From: Peptoniphilus vaginalis
Lineage (GTDB): Bacteria; Bacillota; Clostridia; Tissierellales; Peptoniphilaceae
Assembly (NCBI RefSeq): GCF_900176605.1
Contig: NZ_FXLP01000005.1
Span: forward strand, 434,001-498,000
DNA: 64,000 nucleotides
Direction: 5' to 3'
Position 1 is the first letter of the stretch. Every line of letters starts with the position of its first letter. Below, piece by piece: positions 17,791 to 26,834 of this stretch. The notes under the pieces were generated by a model. It saw only the letters and a list, made by a program, of their open reading frames with translations. It was not told where the DNA came from and made no database searches. The translations under genes and the position numbers were made by a program.

Positions 17791-19165
17791 AAGATAATAT
17801 ATTATTTAGATATCTAGCAACGTAAACGCCACAAGCAGATGCTTGTGAAAGAGAATGAGTTGCACCGCCACCATCGCCTACAACAAATAATCCATCAACT
17901 GAAGTTTCAAAGTTGTTGTCCGTTTCAACCCTAGAATTATAAAATTTAACTTCTACTCCATATAAAAGTGTGTCATCGTTGGCTGTACCAGGAGCAATTT
18001 TATCAAGAGCATAAATCATTTCGATTATAGAATCCAGTTGCCTCTTAGGTATTACAAGAGATAAGTCTCCAGGTGTAGCCTTAAGAGTTGGCTCTGTAAA
18101 ACACTTTTGCATCCTTCTCTCATCTGATCTTCTTCCCTTGACCAAATCACCAAATCTTTGAAGAAGAACACCTCCACCAAGCATATTAGATAACTTAGCA
18201 ATTGATTCGCCATACTCATTAGAATCCTTAAAAGGTTCCGTAAATTTATTGCTAACAAGAAGGGCAAAGTTAGTATTCTCTGATTGGAGTTTTGGATCTG
18301 CATAGGAGTGACCATTAACTGTGATTATACCATTAGTATTTTCAGCTACTACTTGCCCATAGGGGTTCATACAAAAGGTTCTTACTAAGTCATTATACAC
18401 TTTTGTTTGGTAAACTATTTTAGATTCATATACAGCGTCTGTTATATGCTTAAAGACTTCTGCTGGCAATTCCACCCTAACACCAATATCAACTTGGTTA
18501 GAAAATAACTTAATATTAAATTTTTTACAAATTTCAGAAATCCACTTAGATCCGCTTCTACCAGAAGCAAGAACTAATTTATCACATGAATAGCTTTCGC
18601 CCTTGTCACTAGTTAAAATAAATTTATCTTTCTTATCAACATCAACAATAGTTGTGTTGAAAATTATTTCGACCTTATCCTTAGTCCATTCATATATTTT
18701 TTCTAGAATTTTAAGATTTCTATCTGTTCCAAAGTGCCTTACCTTTGCATCCAGAAGGTGTAAGTCATGTTTTAACGCAAGGGTCTTTAGATTAGATGAT
18801 TTTGTTTCGTATAATTTAGAGTCTCCTCCATCAAAGTCACAAAGAACTTTATCGACATATTCCATGAGTTCTATGGAATCTTCCTTACCAAGGAAGTCAT
18901 GCATTTGTCCGCCAAAATTTGTAGTGATGTTATATTTTCCATCTGATAGAGTTCCAGCTCCGCCATAACCATTCATAATGTTGCAAGGATTGCAGGAGAT
19001 ACAAGTCTCAACTTTTCCAGTTTTTATAGGGCACTGCCTTCTGTAAATTGAATTTCCCTTATCTATAACTAGAACCCTTAGGTCTGAGTTAATTTTTTTA
19101 AATTCATAAGAAGCAAATACACCAGAAGCGCCTGCTCCTACAATTATTACATCATAGTCTTTCAT
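17789..19165 (-). CDS. FAD-dependent oxidoreductase (COG2509-like), function unknown
   Basis: The 458-residue protein opens with a dinucleotide-binding fold, YDVIIVGAGASGVFASYEF, and ends with the FAD-contacting GLFVVGDGGGATHSLSQAS. Both are typical of a family of uncharacterised FAD dehydrogenases. Between them is a Cys-rich stretch (RRQCPIKTGKVETCISCNPC, about residues 43-62) followed by GYGGAGTLSDGKYNI. The four Cys could bind a metal or be redox active; this is inference. Related proteins are often annotated NAD(P)/FAD-dependent oxidoreductase with no known substrate. It stands between rluD and miaB with its own terminator and an 81-base gap to miaB. Its start is 10 bases past rluD, so it may be the last gene of the lspA-rluD transcript. 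Confidence 0.75.
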   Translation of the reverse strand: MKDYDVIIVGAGASGVFASYEFKKINSDLRVLVIDKGNSIYRRQCPIKTGKVETCISCNPCNIMNGYGGAGTLSDGKYNITTNFGGQMHDFLGKEDSIELMEYVDKVLCDFDGGDSKLYETKSSNLKTLALKHDLHLLDAKVRHFGTDRNLKILEKIYEWTKDKVEIIFNTTIVDVDKKDKFILTSDKGESYSCDKLVLASGRSGSKWISEICKKFNIKLFSNQVDIGVRVELPAEVFKHITDAVYESKIVYQTKVYNDLVRTFCMNPYGQVVAENTNGIITVNGHSYADPKLQSENTNFALLVSNKFTEPFKDSNEYGESIAKLSNMLGGGVLLQRFGDLVKGRRSDERRMQKCFTEPTLKATPGDLSLVIPKRQLDSIIEMIYALDKIAPGTANDDTLLYGVEVKFYNSRVETDNNFETSVDGLFVVGDGGGATHSLSQASACGVYVARYLNNILS

Positions 19166-19175
19166 TTTATATCTC

Positions 19176-20069
19176 CTAACTAAAATTATTTATAAAATCT
19201 TCAAATCTTACTGGGAACTTATCTATTATTTCTAATTCTTCTCCACTTATTGGGTGTGTGAATTTAAGTTTATAAGCATGTAAAAGCTGTTTATTAATTT
19301 TAAATTTATTTTTTATTCCATAAATCTCATCGCCAACTACTGGGTGATTTACATAGGCCAAGTGAACTCTAATTTGATGTGTTCTTCCTGTGTGAAGGCG
19401 AACATCTAATAGAGTATATTTATCAAAGTTTTTCAAGACTTTGAAACTAGTAAAAGCTTCTTTAGAATTTTCATCAATAACCTTCATCTTAGTCCTATTA
19501 TTAGGGTCTCTTCCAATAGGAGCATTAAGTTCAAAATCTTCGTAAATATTTCCTTGACAAATGGCCAGGTAGTGTTTTTCTATCTGTCTATTTTTAAACA
19601 TATCAACTAATTTGTAATAGGCTTCATCTTTTTTTGCAACAAGCATTAGACCAGATGTATCTTTATCAAGTCTATGGACTATTCCTGGTCTATCAGAATC
19701 TATAGGATTAGAAAGCTCTTTAAATTTGTATAAAAGCCCATTAACAAGAGTCCCATTTTTATTACCAGCACCAGGATGTACTATAAGACCTTGTGGTTTT
19801 GATATCACAGCTAGATAGTCATCCTCATATAAAACATCAAAATCAATTTTTTCTGGCGACAAACTAAAATCGTCCTCATACTCTACTGATATTTCGTCAT
19901 CTAATTTTAAGTTATAACCAGCTTTTTCCTTTTTATTATTAACTAAAATATTTCCTTCTAAAATATTTTTTTTTATTTGTGACCTGTTTATTTCAAGATT
20001 TTTCTCTAAAAACTTATCTAGTCTTAGTCCTACTGATTCCTTATCTACATTAAAAGTGTTTTTATACAT
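19176..20069 (-). CDS. RluD-family 23S rRNA pseudouridine synthase
   Basis: The protein has an N-terminal S4 RNA-binding domain (VGLRLDKFLEKNLEINRSQIK, about 12-70) and a pseudouridine synthase domain. The latter contains HRLDKDTSGLMLVAK, with the catalytic Asp, and TGRTHQIRVH. The length of 297 fits the RluC/RluD group (B. subtilis YlyB). Such enzymes isomerise uridines in 23S rRNA helix 69 or nearby; the exact target cannot be read from sequence. It lies 3 bases after lspA, the usual lspA-rluD pairing in Firmicutes. Confidence 0.92.
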   Translation of the reverse strand: MYKNTFNVDKESVGLRLDKFLEKNLEINRSQIKKNILEGNILVNNKKEKAGYNLKLDDEISVEYEDDFSLSPEKIDFDVLYEDDYLAVISKPQGLIVHPGAGNKNGTLVNGLLYKFKELSNPIDSDRPGIVHRLDKDTSGLMLVAKKDEAYYKLVDMFKNRQIEKHYLAICQGNIYEDFELNAPIGRDPNNRTKMKVIDENSKEAFTSFKVLKNFDKYTLLDVRLHTGRTHQIRVHLAYVNHPVVGDEIYGIKNKFKINKQLLHAYKLKFTHPISGEELEIIDKFPVRFEDFINNFS

Positions 20070-20072
20070 AAA

Positions 20073-20528
20073 TCACCTTTTATTATCGTGAAGCAGTATT
20101 CCTATAGAAATCAAAATTGTTCCCACAACTATGAATACATCAGCAAAATTGAAAATGGCAAAATCATATCCAAAGAATTTCATACTAATAAAATCTATAA
20201 CATAGTGAAGTCTTATCCTATCAATAAAATTTCCTATAGTACCACCTATTAATAGACTAAAACTAAGTAGATAGATAAAGGGAATTTTATTATAATTCTT
20301 AATTAAAAATACAATTAATATAATTAGAACTGCCAATGTTATAACTGCAAATAGATACCTAAAGCCTTGAAGAATTCCAAAGGCTGCCCCTCTATTCTCT
20401 ATGTAATAAAGTCTTAAAAAATTATCTATTAATACAACAGAATCTTCATTAGCTAGATTACTTGCAGCTAAAAATTTTGTGAACTGGTCTATAATAATTA
20501 AAATAATGCTAAAAATAGCAACAAACAT
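20073..20528 (-). CDS. lspA: Lipoprotein signal peptidase (signal peptidase II)
   Basis: LspA is the membrane aspartyl protease that removes the signal peptide from diacylglyceryl-modified prolipoproteins. The 151-residue protein has four hydrophobic segments. Conserved boxes are IDQFTKF, ENRGAAFGIL, GGTIGNFIDRI with the first catalytic Asp (GNxxDR), and FNFADVFI with the second. It is followed within 3 bases by the rluD-family gene and preceded by ylmH, 10 bases away. Confidence 0.96.
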   Translation of the reverse strand: MFVAIFSIILIIIDQFTKFLAASNLANEDSVVLIDNFLRLYYIENRGAAFGILQGFRYLFAVITLAVLIILIVFLIKNYNKIPFIYLLSFSLLIGGTIGNFIDRIRLHYVIDFISMKFFGYDFAIFNFADVFIVVGTILISIGILLHDNKR

Positions 20529-20538
20529 AAATATCTCC

Positions 20539-21321
20539 TCATTTGTTTAATCTCACGATTAATACAAAATTTCCCTTTTTGGTGTTTCCTTCTATATTAA
20601 AAATCCTAAATCTTCCATAATGTCTAAGAGAAACCAGATCGCCCAATTCTAATTCAAGATGAGACCTTGTTTCCTTCGCAAAGTTGACCTTAACAATCTC
20701 AGACTTTATCATATCCTTAACTTTTGACCTTGAAAGATTAAAAACTTTTGAAATTAAGTTATCCAACCTAAAAGAAGAAACAATTATCTTTTTATAATCG
20801 TACTCTTTTTTTGGTAGACCACTTATATCATCTTCTCTTAAAAGTAATATATTATACCTTGATACCTTTGTAAGATTAATTTCAACAAAATTTGCAATTT
20901 CTCTTTTCACAAAAAAATAAGTGTATTTTTCCCCAATTAAAATATCACCTATTTTTCCTCTGTCTACACTAAGTCCTAAAATAGAGCCTAGTATATCACC
21001 ATGTTTAATTTTATTATTAGTTTCAAACTTAAATAGTACGATGCCAACATCTTCTTTTTCATACATATAAGAGGGGTATATGTAGATAATGCTAGATTCG
21101 CTATCTTCATATCCCCCATCAACTTCATAAGATATGTTGTCCTTAAACCTATTCAATATGGAAATAGATAAATTAATCTCGTGAGGATTTAGGAAGTCTG
21201 TTGAAGTCGAAATATGACTATTCATTACAGATTCCATTTTGTCAATTACTCTTCTAATAGAAATCTTTTCTTCAGGTCTGTTAATGTGATTAATTAAATC
21301 TATTCTGTTTAAATTTACCAA
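20539..21321 (-). CDS. ylmH: S4-domain RNA-binding protein YlmH
   Basis: YlmH belongs to the division-cluster genes downstream of ftsZ in Gram-positives. Recent family knowledge links it to rescue of stalled ribosome products. The 260-residue sequence shows the YlmH core (RYNILLREDDISGLPKKEYDY; FFVKREIANFVEINL) and a C-terminal S4 domain (RLDNLISKVFNLSRSKVKDM to SLRHYGRFRI). The start is TTG at 21321, overlapping the sepF stop; no strong ribosome site is seen, so coupling to sepF is likely. The first 25 residues look less conserved, so a later start is possible. Confidence 0.9.
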   Translation of the reverse strand: MVNLNRIDLINHINRPEEKISIRRVIDKMESVMNSHISTSTDFLNPHEINLSISILNRFKDNISYEVDGGYEDSESSIIYIYPSYMYEKEDVGIVLFKFETNNKIKHGDILGSILGLSVDRGKIGDILIGEKYTYFFVKREIANFVEINLTKVSRYNILLLREDDISGLPKKEYDYKKIIVSSFRLDNLISKVFNLSRSKVKDMIKSEIVKVNFAKETRSHLELELGDLVSLRHYGRFRIFNIEGNTKKGNFVLIVRLNK

Positions 21322-21767
21322 GGGAACATTCCGTTGTTCTTAAGTTGTTCCTTTAATCCATCAATTTCAACATTGTTTGGTGCAAGAATAAAGATATCCT
21401 TATTTACCTTTTGCATCTTACCATCAAGTGCATAAAGAGCCCCACTAACAAAATCAAAAATTTGTCTTTTAACATCAACATCAAGTTGTTCAAAGTTAAG
21501 AACTACTGCCTTAAAGTCTCTAAGATCATCAACAATTAGTGGTGATTCATCATAAGATAGTGGTTCATGAACTGTAATTACCATGTTGCTTGCTGAAACC
21601 TTAGTTTTTGTTACTGGCTTGTGACTTACTGGCTTAGGAGTATAAGCTGGTTCTACAGCTTCACTTTCACTTGCCTCATTTTCAAACTCATCATCAAAAT
21701 CTTCATACTCATATTCGTCTGCAAAACCAAAGATTTTCTTTAGTTTATCCATTGTTTTTTCTGCCAT
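21315..21767 (-). CDS. sepF: Cell division protein SepF
   Basis: SepF binds FtsZ and anchors and curves the division septum in Gram-positive bacteria. The sequence shows an N-terminal amphipathic membrane-binding segment (MDKLKKIFGFADEYEYEDF) and an acidic linker. The core follows: PLSYDESPLIVDDLRDFKAVVLNFEQ..., then RQIFDFVSGALYALDGKMQKV and DIFILAPNNVEI. Length is 150, normal. It is embedded in the yggS-sepF-ylmH cluster with a clear AGGAGG-type site (GGAGGATATT) before ATG 21767. Confidence 0.96.
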   Translation of the reverse strand: MAEKTMDKLKKIFGFADEYEYEDFDDEFENEASESEAVEPAYTPKPVSHKPVTKTKVSASNMVITVHEPLSYDESPLIVDDLRDFKAVVLNFEQLDVDVKRQIFDFVSGALYALDGKMQKVNKDIFILAPNNVEIDGLKEQLKNNGMFPW

Positions 21768-21776
21768 AATATCCTC

Positions 21777-22487
21777 CTAATTATAATTTCTATTTCCAAA
21801 AAGTTTAGAACCAACTCTAATCATGTTGGAACCTTCTTCTATAGCCAATTTAAAATCATGACTCATTCCCATTGAAAGGTATTTCATTTCTACGCCTTCA
21901 AATCTCTTTGATGAAATCTCCTCAAATTTATTATTCATTTTCTCAAATAATTTTCTTAGCAAAAGTTCATCTTCGGTATTTGGAGCAATAGCCATAAGAC
22001 CTTTAATTTTTAAATTTTTATATTCAAGAAGTTCATATATAAAGGCTTCTGTTTCATCATACTTTATACCAAACTTACTATCTTCATCCCCAATATTAAT
22101 TTGAACTAAGCATTCAACAATAATGCCATCTTTTTTTGCTCTTTTGTCAATTTCTTCGGCAAGCTTAATCCTATCAAGTGACTGAATTAATTTAACTTTA
22201 TTATAAATATATTTTACTTTATTAGTCTGTAAATTTCCAATTAAATGAAAATTTAATTCATTATTTTTTAAACTTTCTTTGATTTTTTCATCTTCAATCT
22301 TAGAAACAAGTTCTTGGACTTTATTCTCACCAAAATCTTTGACCCCTAGCTTGTTAAATTCATCAATCATTTCCACTGGGTGAGTTTTAGAAACAGCTAT
22401 TAGCTTAACATTTCTATTAAAGTTAGACTTGTCCTTGGCTATTTCTATATCTTCATAAAGTTTTTTTAAATTATCTTTTAAGTTCAA
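21777..22487 (-). CDS. PLP homeostasis protein (YggS/PROSC/YlmE family)
   Basis: This is a 236-residue PLP-binding TIM-barrel protein. LIAVSKTHPVEMI carries the PLP Lys, followed by FGENKVQELVSK, FHLIGNLQTNKVKYI, LVQINIGDEDSKFGI and LSMGMSHDFKLAIEEGSNMIRVG. It has the fold of the alanine racemase N-domain without catalytic activity. Family members buffer pyridoxal phosphate in the cell. The yggS-sepF-ylmH order is conserved in Firmicutes. Confidence 0.94.
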   Translation of the reverse strand: MNLKDNLKKLYEDIEIAKDKSNFNRNVKLIAVSKTHPVEMIDEFNKLGVKDFGENKVQELVSKIEDEKIKESLKNNELNFHLIGNLQTNKVKYIYNKVKLIQSLDRIKLAEEIDKRAKKDGIIVECLVQINIGDEDSKFGIKYDETEAFIYELLEYKNLKIKGLMAIAPNTEDELLLRKLFEKMNNKFEEISSKRFEGVEMKYLSMGMSHDFKLAIEEGSNMIRVGSKLFGNRNYN

Positions 22488-22496
22488 CTTATCACC

Positions 22497-23744
22497 TCAG
22501 TTTAATATTCTTGATTCATCAACTGTTTTTGGGTTAATTACTATCGCGTCATTAACAGTTAAGGTCTTGTAGGATTTCTCTCCTATGCTAAATACAGATT
22601 GCTTATTGCCTCTATTAATAAACACTGTGTCATTTGATTCACTTACAATATCAACTGGCACAAACTTTACAAGTCCTTTGATTTCTTGTACATAAACTCC
22701 TGTGAGATCATTTCTCTCAATCAAAGTAGATTTTGGAATTTCAAAACCCTTAGTTTTATTTACAATTATTTTACCATCGTGAACTCTATTTGAGTACATA
22801 TTTTCAAAATATCTGTCTAAACTAACGATAATAACTGCATGGTTTTCATCTTTATTTATTTTTTCCACAACACCAAACATATCTTCTATATCTGGTATTT
22901 GAATTTTTACAGAATCACCTATGTTATAGTTAGCAATATTTGATGCATTTGAAATAGTACAGGCTACCTTCCAATTTAAATTGTTGATAATCTTAAAGAG
23001 TGGTTCTCCTTTTTTAACCTTTGTTTCCATTTCAAGATTTTTAAAGTTATAATTCCTATTTAAATACTTGTATGTAAACTTATCAACGTCATTATTATTA
23101 AAGTACTCTTCATTTCCGTCAATTTTATAGGAAACAATTCCGCTAAATTCTGATTTATAAGAAAAGTTATATTTAGAAATCTCCTTTTCTAATTCTTCTT
23201 TTTTATTATTTAAAGCAGCTTCAGACATTTCAAGATACTCTTTTAGTTCAGCCGTGTTTATATTTTCACCAATCCCATTATCTGAGGAGTTTATATCATA
23301 ATAAACACCAGCAAAATTTTTATTTTTTATCTCTTCTTGCAAATTCTTTGTAAAAGTTTTTGAATTTTCTTTTTCTAAGGGTTCAATTCCCTTTTTAATT
23401 TTAATAGCTGCATTTACCTTAGCTAATTCATCTTTTAAAGAAGATACATCGCCCATTAAGTTTAAACTTGCAACTTCATATCCAGAAGGAACTTTTTGAC
23501 CTTCACTTGCGTGGAAAACTACTACTCCATCGCCATTTGCATAGTAAGCTTTCTCTTCGAAAAGATTATATATTGTTGTGTCAATGTCTTTTTCAAAAGT
23601 GGTTAAAGTTGGGAAAATTGTTTTATAATCATTTACTCGATTTCCCCTTAATAACTTTCCAAAAACCATTAGCAAAAATAAAATAATCAAAAGAGCAAAA
23701 GCTCTTCTTTTTATATATTTATTTTTATTTTTAAAATTGCTCAA
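22497..23744 (-). CDS. HlyD-like membrane protein of the ylm cluster, function unknown
   Basis: The 415-residue protein has a single N-terminal membrane helix (RRAFALLIILFLLMVFGKLL). A mostly beta-rich extracellular part resembles HlyD/membrane-fusion adaptors: a split biotinyl-lipoyl-like motif (GDGVVVFHASEGQKVPSGYE), a coiled-coil hairpin (SLKDELAKVNAAIKIKKG to KKEELEKEISKY) and barrel segments. Family members occur directly upstream of yggS/sepF in Clostridia. No partner exporter is encoded nearby, so a transport role is unsupported. Location suggests an envelope or division-site role; this is inference. It is separated by 9 bases from yggS. Confidence 0.7.
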   Translation of the reverse strand: MSNFKNKNKYIKRRAFALLIILFLLMVFGKLLRGNRVNDYKTIFPTLTTFEKDIDTTIYNLFEEKAYYANGDGVVVFHASEGQKVPSGYEVASLNLMGDVSSLKDELAKVNAAIKIKKGIEPLEKENSKTFTKNLQEEIKNKNFAGVYYDINSSDNGIGENINTAELKEYLEMSEAALNNKKEELEKEISKYNFSYKSEFSGIVSYKIDGNEEYFNNNDVDKFTYKYLNRNYNFKNLEMETKVKKGEPLFKIINNLNWKVACTISNASNIANYNIGDSVKIQIPDIEDMFGVVEKINKDENHAVIIVSLDRYFENMYSNRVHDGKIIVNKTKGFEIPKSTLIERNDLTGVYVQEIKGLVKFVPVDIVSESNDTVFINRGNKQSVFSIGEKSYKTLTVNDAIVINPKTVDESRILN

Positions 23745-23795
23745 AAAACCACCTATTTACCAAATTATTATATCATAAAGTTTTATAATAAGATA

Positions 23796-24803
23796 TTATT
23801 CGAAAAAGATTTGCTCTATTTCGTCTTTATTTTCCCTAGTCATAAGTTCGTACACTGCCTTGTTTGGATTGTATCCTTCATAAAGGACTTTATATAGGGC
23901 ATTTGTTATCGGCATTTCTATGTTTTTTATCTTCGCAAGTTTATAGGCCGATTTAACAGTTTTTACGCCTTCAACAACTTGTCCAACCTCATTACAAGCT
24001 TCCTCCATAGACTTACCTTCTCCAATTAATATACCAGCTCTTCTATTTCTAGAATGCATACTTGTGCAAGTAACAATTAAGTCCCCAATGCCAGATAATC
24101 CATTAAAAGTATGTGGATTTGCACCCAATGAAATCCCTAGCTTACTCATTTCATAAATACCACGAGTCATAAGTGCTGCCTTAGAATTATCTCCATAAGC
24201 TAATCCGTCATTCATGCCTGCTGCTAAGGCAATAATATTTTTTAAAGCTCCACCCATTTCTACACCTACAAGATCTGGATTTGTGTAAATTCTAAAAATT
24301 GGAGTGGAGAACTCATGTTGTATAGTTTGTGCAACTTTTAGATTTTCAGAGGATGCAACAAGAGTCGTCGGTATGTCTTTACCAACTTCTTCAGCATGAG
24401 AAGGACCAGAAAGTGCAACAAAAGGATTATCTTTTAATATTTCAGCAGAAATTTCTGATATTCTATCTAAACTTTCTACCTCAATACCTTTGGAAAGATT
24501 TACTATAATAGTTTCATTAGATATCTTGCCTTTAATATTAGTTAAAACTTCTCTTATACTTGAAGTTGGAACTGCAATTATAAATACATCAATATTTTGA
24601 AGCACACTATCCAAATTATTTGTTAAATTAATTTCTTTTCCAAATTTAGCTCCAGGAAGGTACTTTGTATTTTCTTTGTTTTTCCTAATGTCTTCAATTA
24701 CCTCTTTATTTCTAATATAGAAGTTTAATTCATGACCCTTATTGGACAAAAGTCTTGCTATTGCAGTTCCCCAGCTTCCTCCACCACAAAGAGTAATTTT
24801 CAT
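23796..24803 (-). CDS. gpsA: Glycerol-3-phosphate dehydrogenase (NAD(P)+)
   Basis: GpsA reduces dihydroxyacetone phosphate to sn-glycerol 3-phosphate for phospholipid synthesis. The Rossmann start is ITLCGGGSWGTAIARLL. IVNLSKGIE and ALSGPSHAEEV follow, then GGALKNIIALAAGMNDGL with the catalytic Lys, and NPHTFNGLSGIGDLIVTCTS. Length is 335, as expected. It overlaps plsY by 4 bases, and the product of GpsA is the acceptor substrate of PlsY. The two steps are thus coupled. Confidence 0.97.
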   Translation of the reverse strand: MKITLCGGGSWGTAIARLLSNKGHELNFYIRNKEVIEDIRKNKENTKYLPGAKFGKEINLTNNLDSVLQNIDVFIIAVPTSSIREVLTNIKGKISNETIIVNLSKGIEVESLDRISEISAEILKDNPFVALSGPSHAEEVGKDIPTTLVASSENLKVAQTIQHEFSTPIFRIYTNPDLVGVEMGGALKNIIALAAGMNDGLAYGDNSKAALMTRGIYEMSKLGISLGANPHTFNGLSGIGDLIVTCTSMHSRNRRAGILIGEGKSMEEACNEVGQVVEGVKTVKSAYKLAKIKNIEMPITNALYKVLYEGYNPNKAVYELMTRENKDEIEQIFFE

Positions 24804-25390
24804 TTCTTTCCTCCTATCTTATTCTCATTTCCCAAGATAATTCTCTTAATATTATCCTTGTGTCTAATTATTCCAATAATAGCAATAACATCAATTATTG
24901 CAATATTATATGATGTTAAGTTAGACATAAAGGTATAGACAATAATAATCGAAACAAAAAATAATATTGAACCTACAGAAACCATCTTCGTTAATAAAGT
25001 TCCAAAGACCCATACAATGTAGCATATTAAAGTCAAGGGAAAATTAAATAAGGCTAAGGCTCCCAGAGTTGTAGCGACTCCCTTGCCACCCTTAAACTTC
25101 ATATAAAAGGGAAAATCATGACCAAGGACTGCTCCAAATATTCCTAATGGAACAAACTCATTACCAAATAATCTTCTTATAAGAATAGTAACCAAGGCTC
25201 CTTTTAAAAAATCTATAACAAAAGTAAGGACACCAGCTTTTTTCCCAAGAACTCTCATGGCATTAGTAGTTCCAGCATTTCCCGAACCGTATTTTCTAAT
25301 ATCCTTGTGTAAAAAAATATTTCCAATTATGTAGGAGCCAGAAATAGTTCCCACAAAATAAGATATTAATAAAGTTAAAAAATGGTTCAT
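24800..25390 (-). CDS. plsY: Acyl phosphate:glycerol-3-phosphate acyltransferase
   Basis: PlsY makes lysophosphatidic acid from acyl phosphate and glycerol-3-phosphate in the membrane. The 196-residue multi-pass protein carries the three family motifs: GTISGSYIIG (motif 1 region), YGSGNAGTTNAMRVLGKKAG and KFKGGKGVATTLG. It is overlapped at both ends, by der upstream and gpsA downstream (4 bases each), so der-plsY-gpsA is one transcript. Confidence 0.96.
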   Translation of the reverse strand: MNHFLTLLISYFVGTISGSYIIGNIFLHKDIRKYGSGNAGTTNAMRVLGKKAGVLTFVIDFLKGALVTILIRRLFGNEFVPLGIFGAVLGHDFPFYMKFKGGKGVATTLGALALFNFPLTLICYIVWVFGTLLTKMVSVGSILFFVSIIIVYTFMSNLTSYNIAIIDVIAIIGIIRHKDNIKRIILGNENKIGGKK

Positions 25391-26727
25391 CTTTTTGGAC
25401 CCTTATCAGCTCTTGGGCTTGTTCTATTTTTTAGTTCCAAGATTATTGGTGTTCCGTCAAAGGAATAAGTATCTCTTATTTGATTTTCAATATACCTTAA
25501 GTATGAGAAGTGGAAAAGTTCTTTATCATTTACTGATAACAAAAATTTTGGTGGTCTAACACTAACTTGTGAACCATAATATAATTTTCCCCTCTTCCCC
25601 TTATCTGAAGGTGGTTGATTCATTAAAACAGCCTTGTTTAAAATATCATTTAAAACACCAGTTTGAATTCTATGGTTGTAGTTGTTATTAACAAGCTCAA
25701 TCATGTCTAAGAATTCATTTACTCTTTGTCCTGTCTTAGCAGATATAAAAACAATTGGTGCGTAGGTTACAAAAGGAAGCTCTTCTCTAATCTTTTTTTC
25801 GAAGTTTCTCATAGTCTTTGTTTCTTTTTCGAGCGCATCCCACTTATTCACAGCAATTATAATTGCCTTATTGTTGTCATGAGCATAACCAACTATTTTA
25901 GAATCCTGTTCAGTTACCCCTTCTAGGGCATCAATCATAAGAACACATACATTTGATCTTTCAATCGCTGTTAAAGTCCTAATAACTGAGTAACGTTCAA
26001 CACCAGGTACAATTTTCTTTTTCTTCCTTAAACCTGCTGTATCTACAAATATATATTCATTCCCCTTATACTTTATAAGAGAGTCAATAGAGTCACGTGT
26101 TGTACCAGGAATATTTGTTACAATGGACCTGTTTTCTCCTGTTAAATAATTTAATAAAGAAGACTTTCCTACATTTGGCTTACCAATTAAGGTTACTCTT
26201 ATGTTATCATCCTCTTCCAGTTCATCAACTGGAGTTAGACCATCTACAACTTCATCCAAAAGATCTCCAACTCCTGTGCCCTGCTCTGAACTTATGCCAA
26301 TAGGTTCACTAAGACCTAATTCGAAAAAGTCATAAATATTATCTTTTGTTATTTTAGAGTCATACTTATTTACAGCGAGTACAACCTTAGTCTTTGTCTT
26401 CCTTAGAAAATTAGAAATTTCTCTGTCTGTTGGATTTACACCTTCAGCTCCATCAACTACAAAGATTACAACATCTGAAGTTTCTAAAGCTAGATCAATT
26501 TGTGCCTTAATGCTGGACATAAAAATATCTTCATCTTTAAGATCTAGTCCACCAGTATCAACTAATAAAAATTTATAATTAAGCCAAGTTGCAGGCTGAT
26601 AAATTCTATCTCTAGTAACACCTGGAGTATCTTCAGTTATTGATACCTTCCTGCCAACTATTTTATTAAATAGTGTAGATTTGCCTACATTTGGTCTGCC
26701 AATTATTGAAATTATGGGCATTTCCAT
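25387..26727 (-). CDS. der: Ribosome assembly GTPase Der (EngA)
   Basis: Der has two tandem GTPase domains and a KH-like domain, and assists 50S subunit maturation. The first G domain is GRPNVGKST, DTPGVTRDR, DTGG, NKYD. The second starts near residue 178 with GKPNVGKSS, PGTTRDS, DTAG and NKWD. The C-terminal domain ends with IILELKNRTSPRADKG. Length is 446, normal. It leads the der-plsY-gpsA run and is divergent from the thrE-type genes. Confidence 0.97.
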   Translation of the reverse strand: MEMPIISIIGRPNVGKSTLFNKIVGRKVSITEDTPGVTRDRIYQPATWLNYKFLLVDTGGLDLKDEDIFMSSIKAQIDLALETSDVVIFVVDGAEGVNPTDREISNFLRKTKTKVVLAVNKYDSKITKDNIYDFFELGLSEPIGISSEQGTGVGDLLDEVVDGLTPVDELEEDDNIRVTLIGKPNVGKSSLLNYLTGENRSIVTNIPGTTRDSIDSLIKYKGNEYIFVDTAGLRKKKKIVPGVERYSVIRTLTAIERSNVCVLMIDALEGVTEQDSKIVGYAHDNNKAIIIAVNKWDALEKETKTMRNFEKKIREELPFVTYAPIVFISAKTGQRVNEFLDMIELVNNNYNHRIQTGVLNDILNKAVLMNQPPSDKGKRGKLYYGSQVSVRPPKFLLSVNDKELFHFSYLRYIENQIRDTYSFDGTPIILELKNRTSPRADKGPKR

Positions 26728-26790
26728 ATAATCACCCCTATCTTAATTATTATATCAAAGGAGATTATTTTATTCAATTTACTAATTTCG

Positions 26791-26819
26791 TTGAGAATAA
26801 AAAAACTCCATAGTATAAT
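26791..26819 (+). promoter_or_regulatory. Promoter for the ThrE-type exporter genes
   Basis: TTGAGA (26791-26796), a 17-bp spacer and TATAAT (26814-26819) lie 15 bases before ATG 26835. This is a near-consensus sigma-A promoter. Confidence 0.75.
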
Positions 26820-26834
26820 GATTTTGGTGATAGC

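Noticed and set aside
18052-18315. 87-codon frame inside the FAD oxidoreductase on the same strand
   Set aside because: Out-of-frame shadow of conserved oxidoreductase coding sequence.
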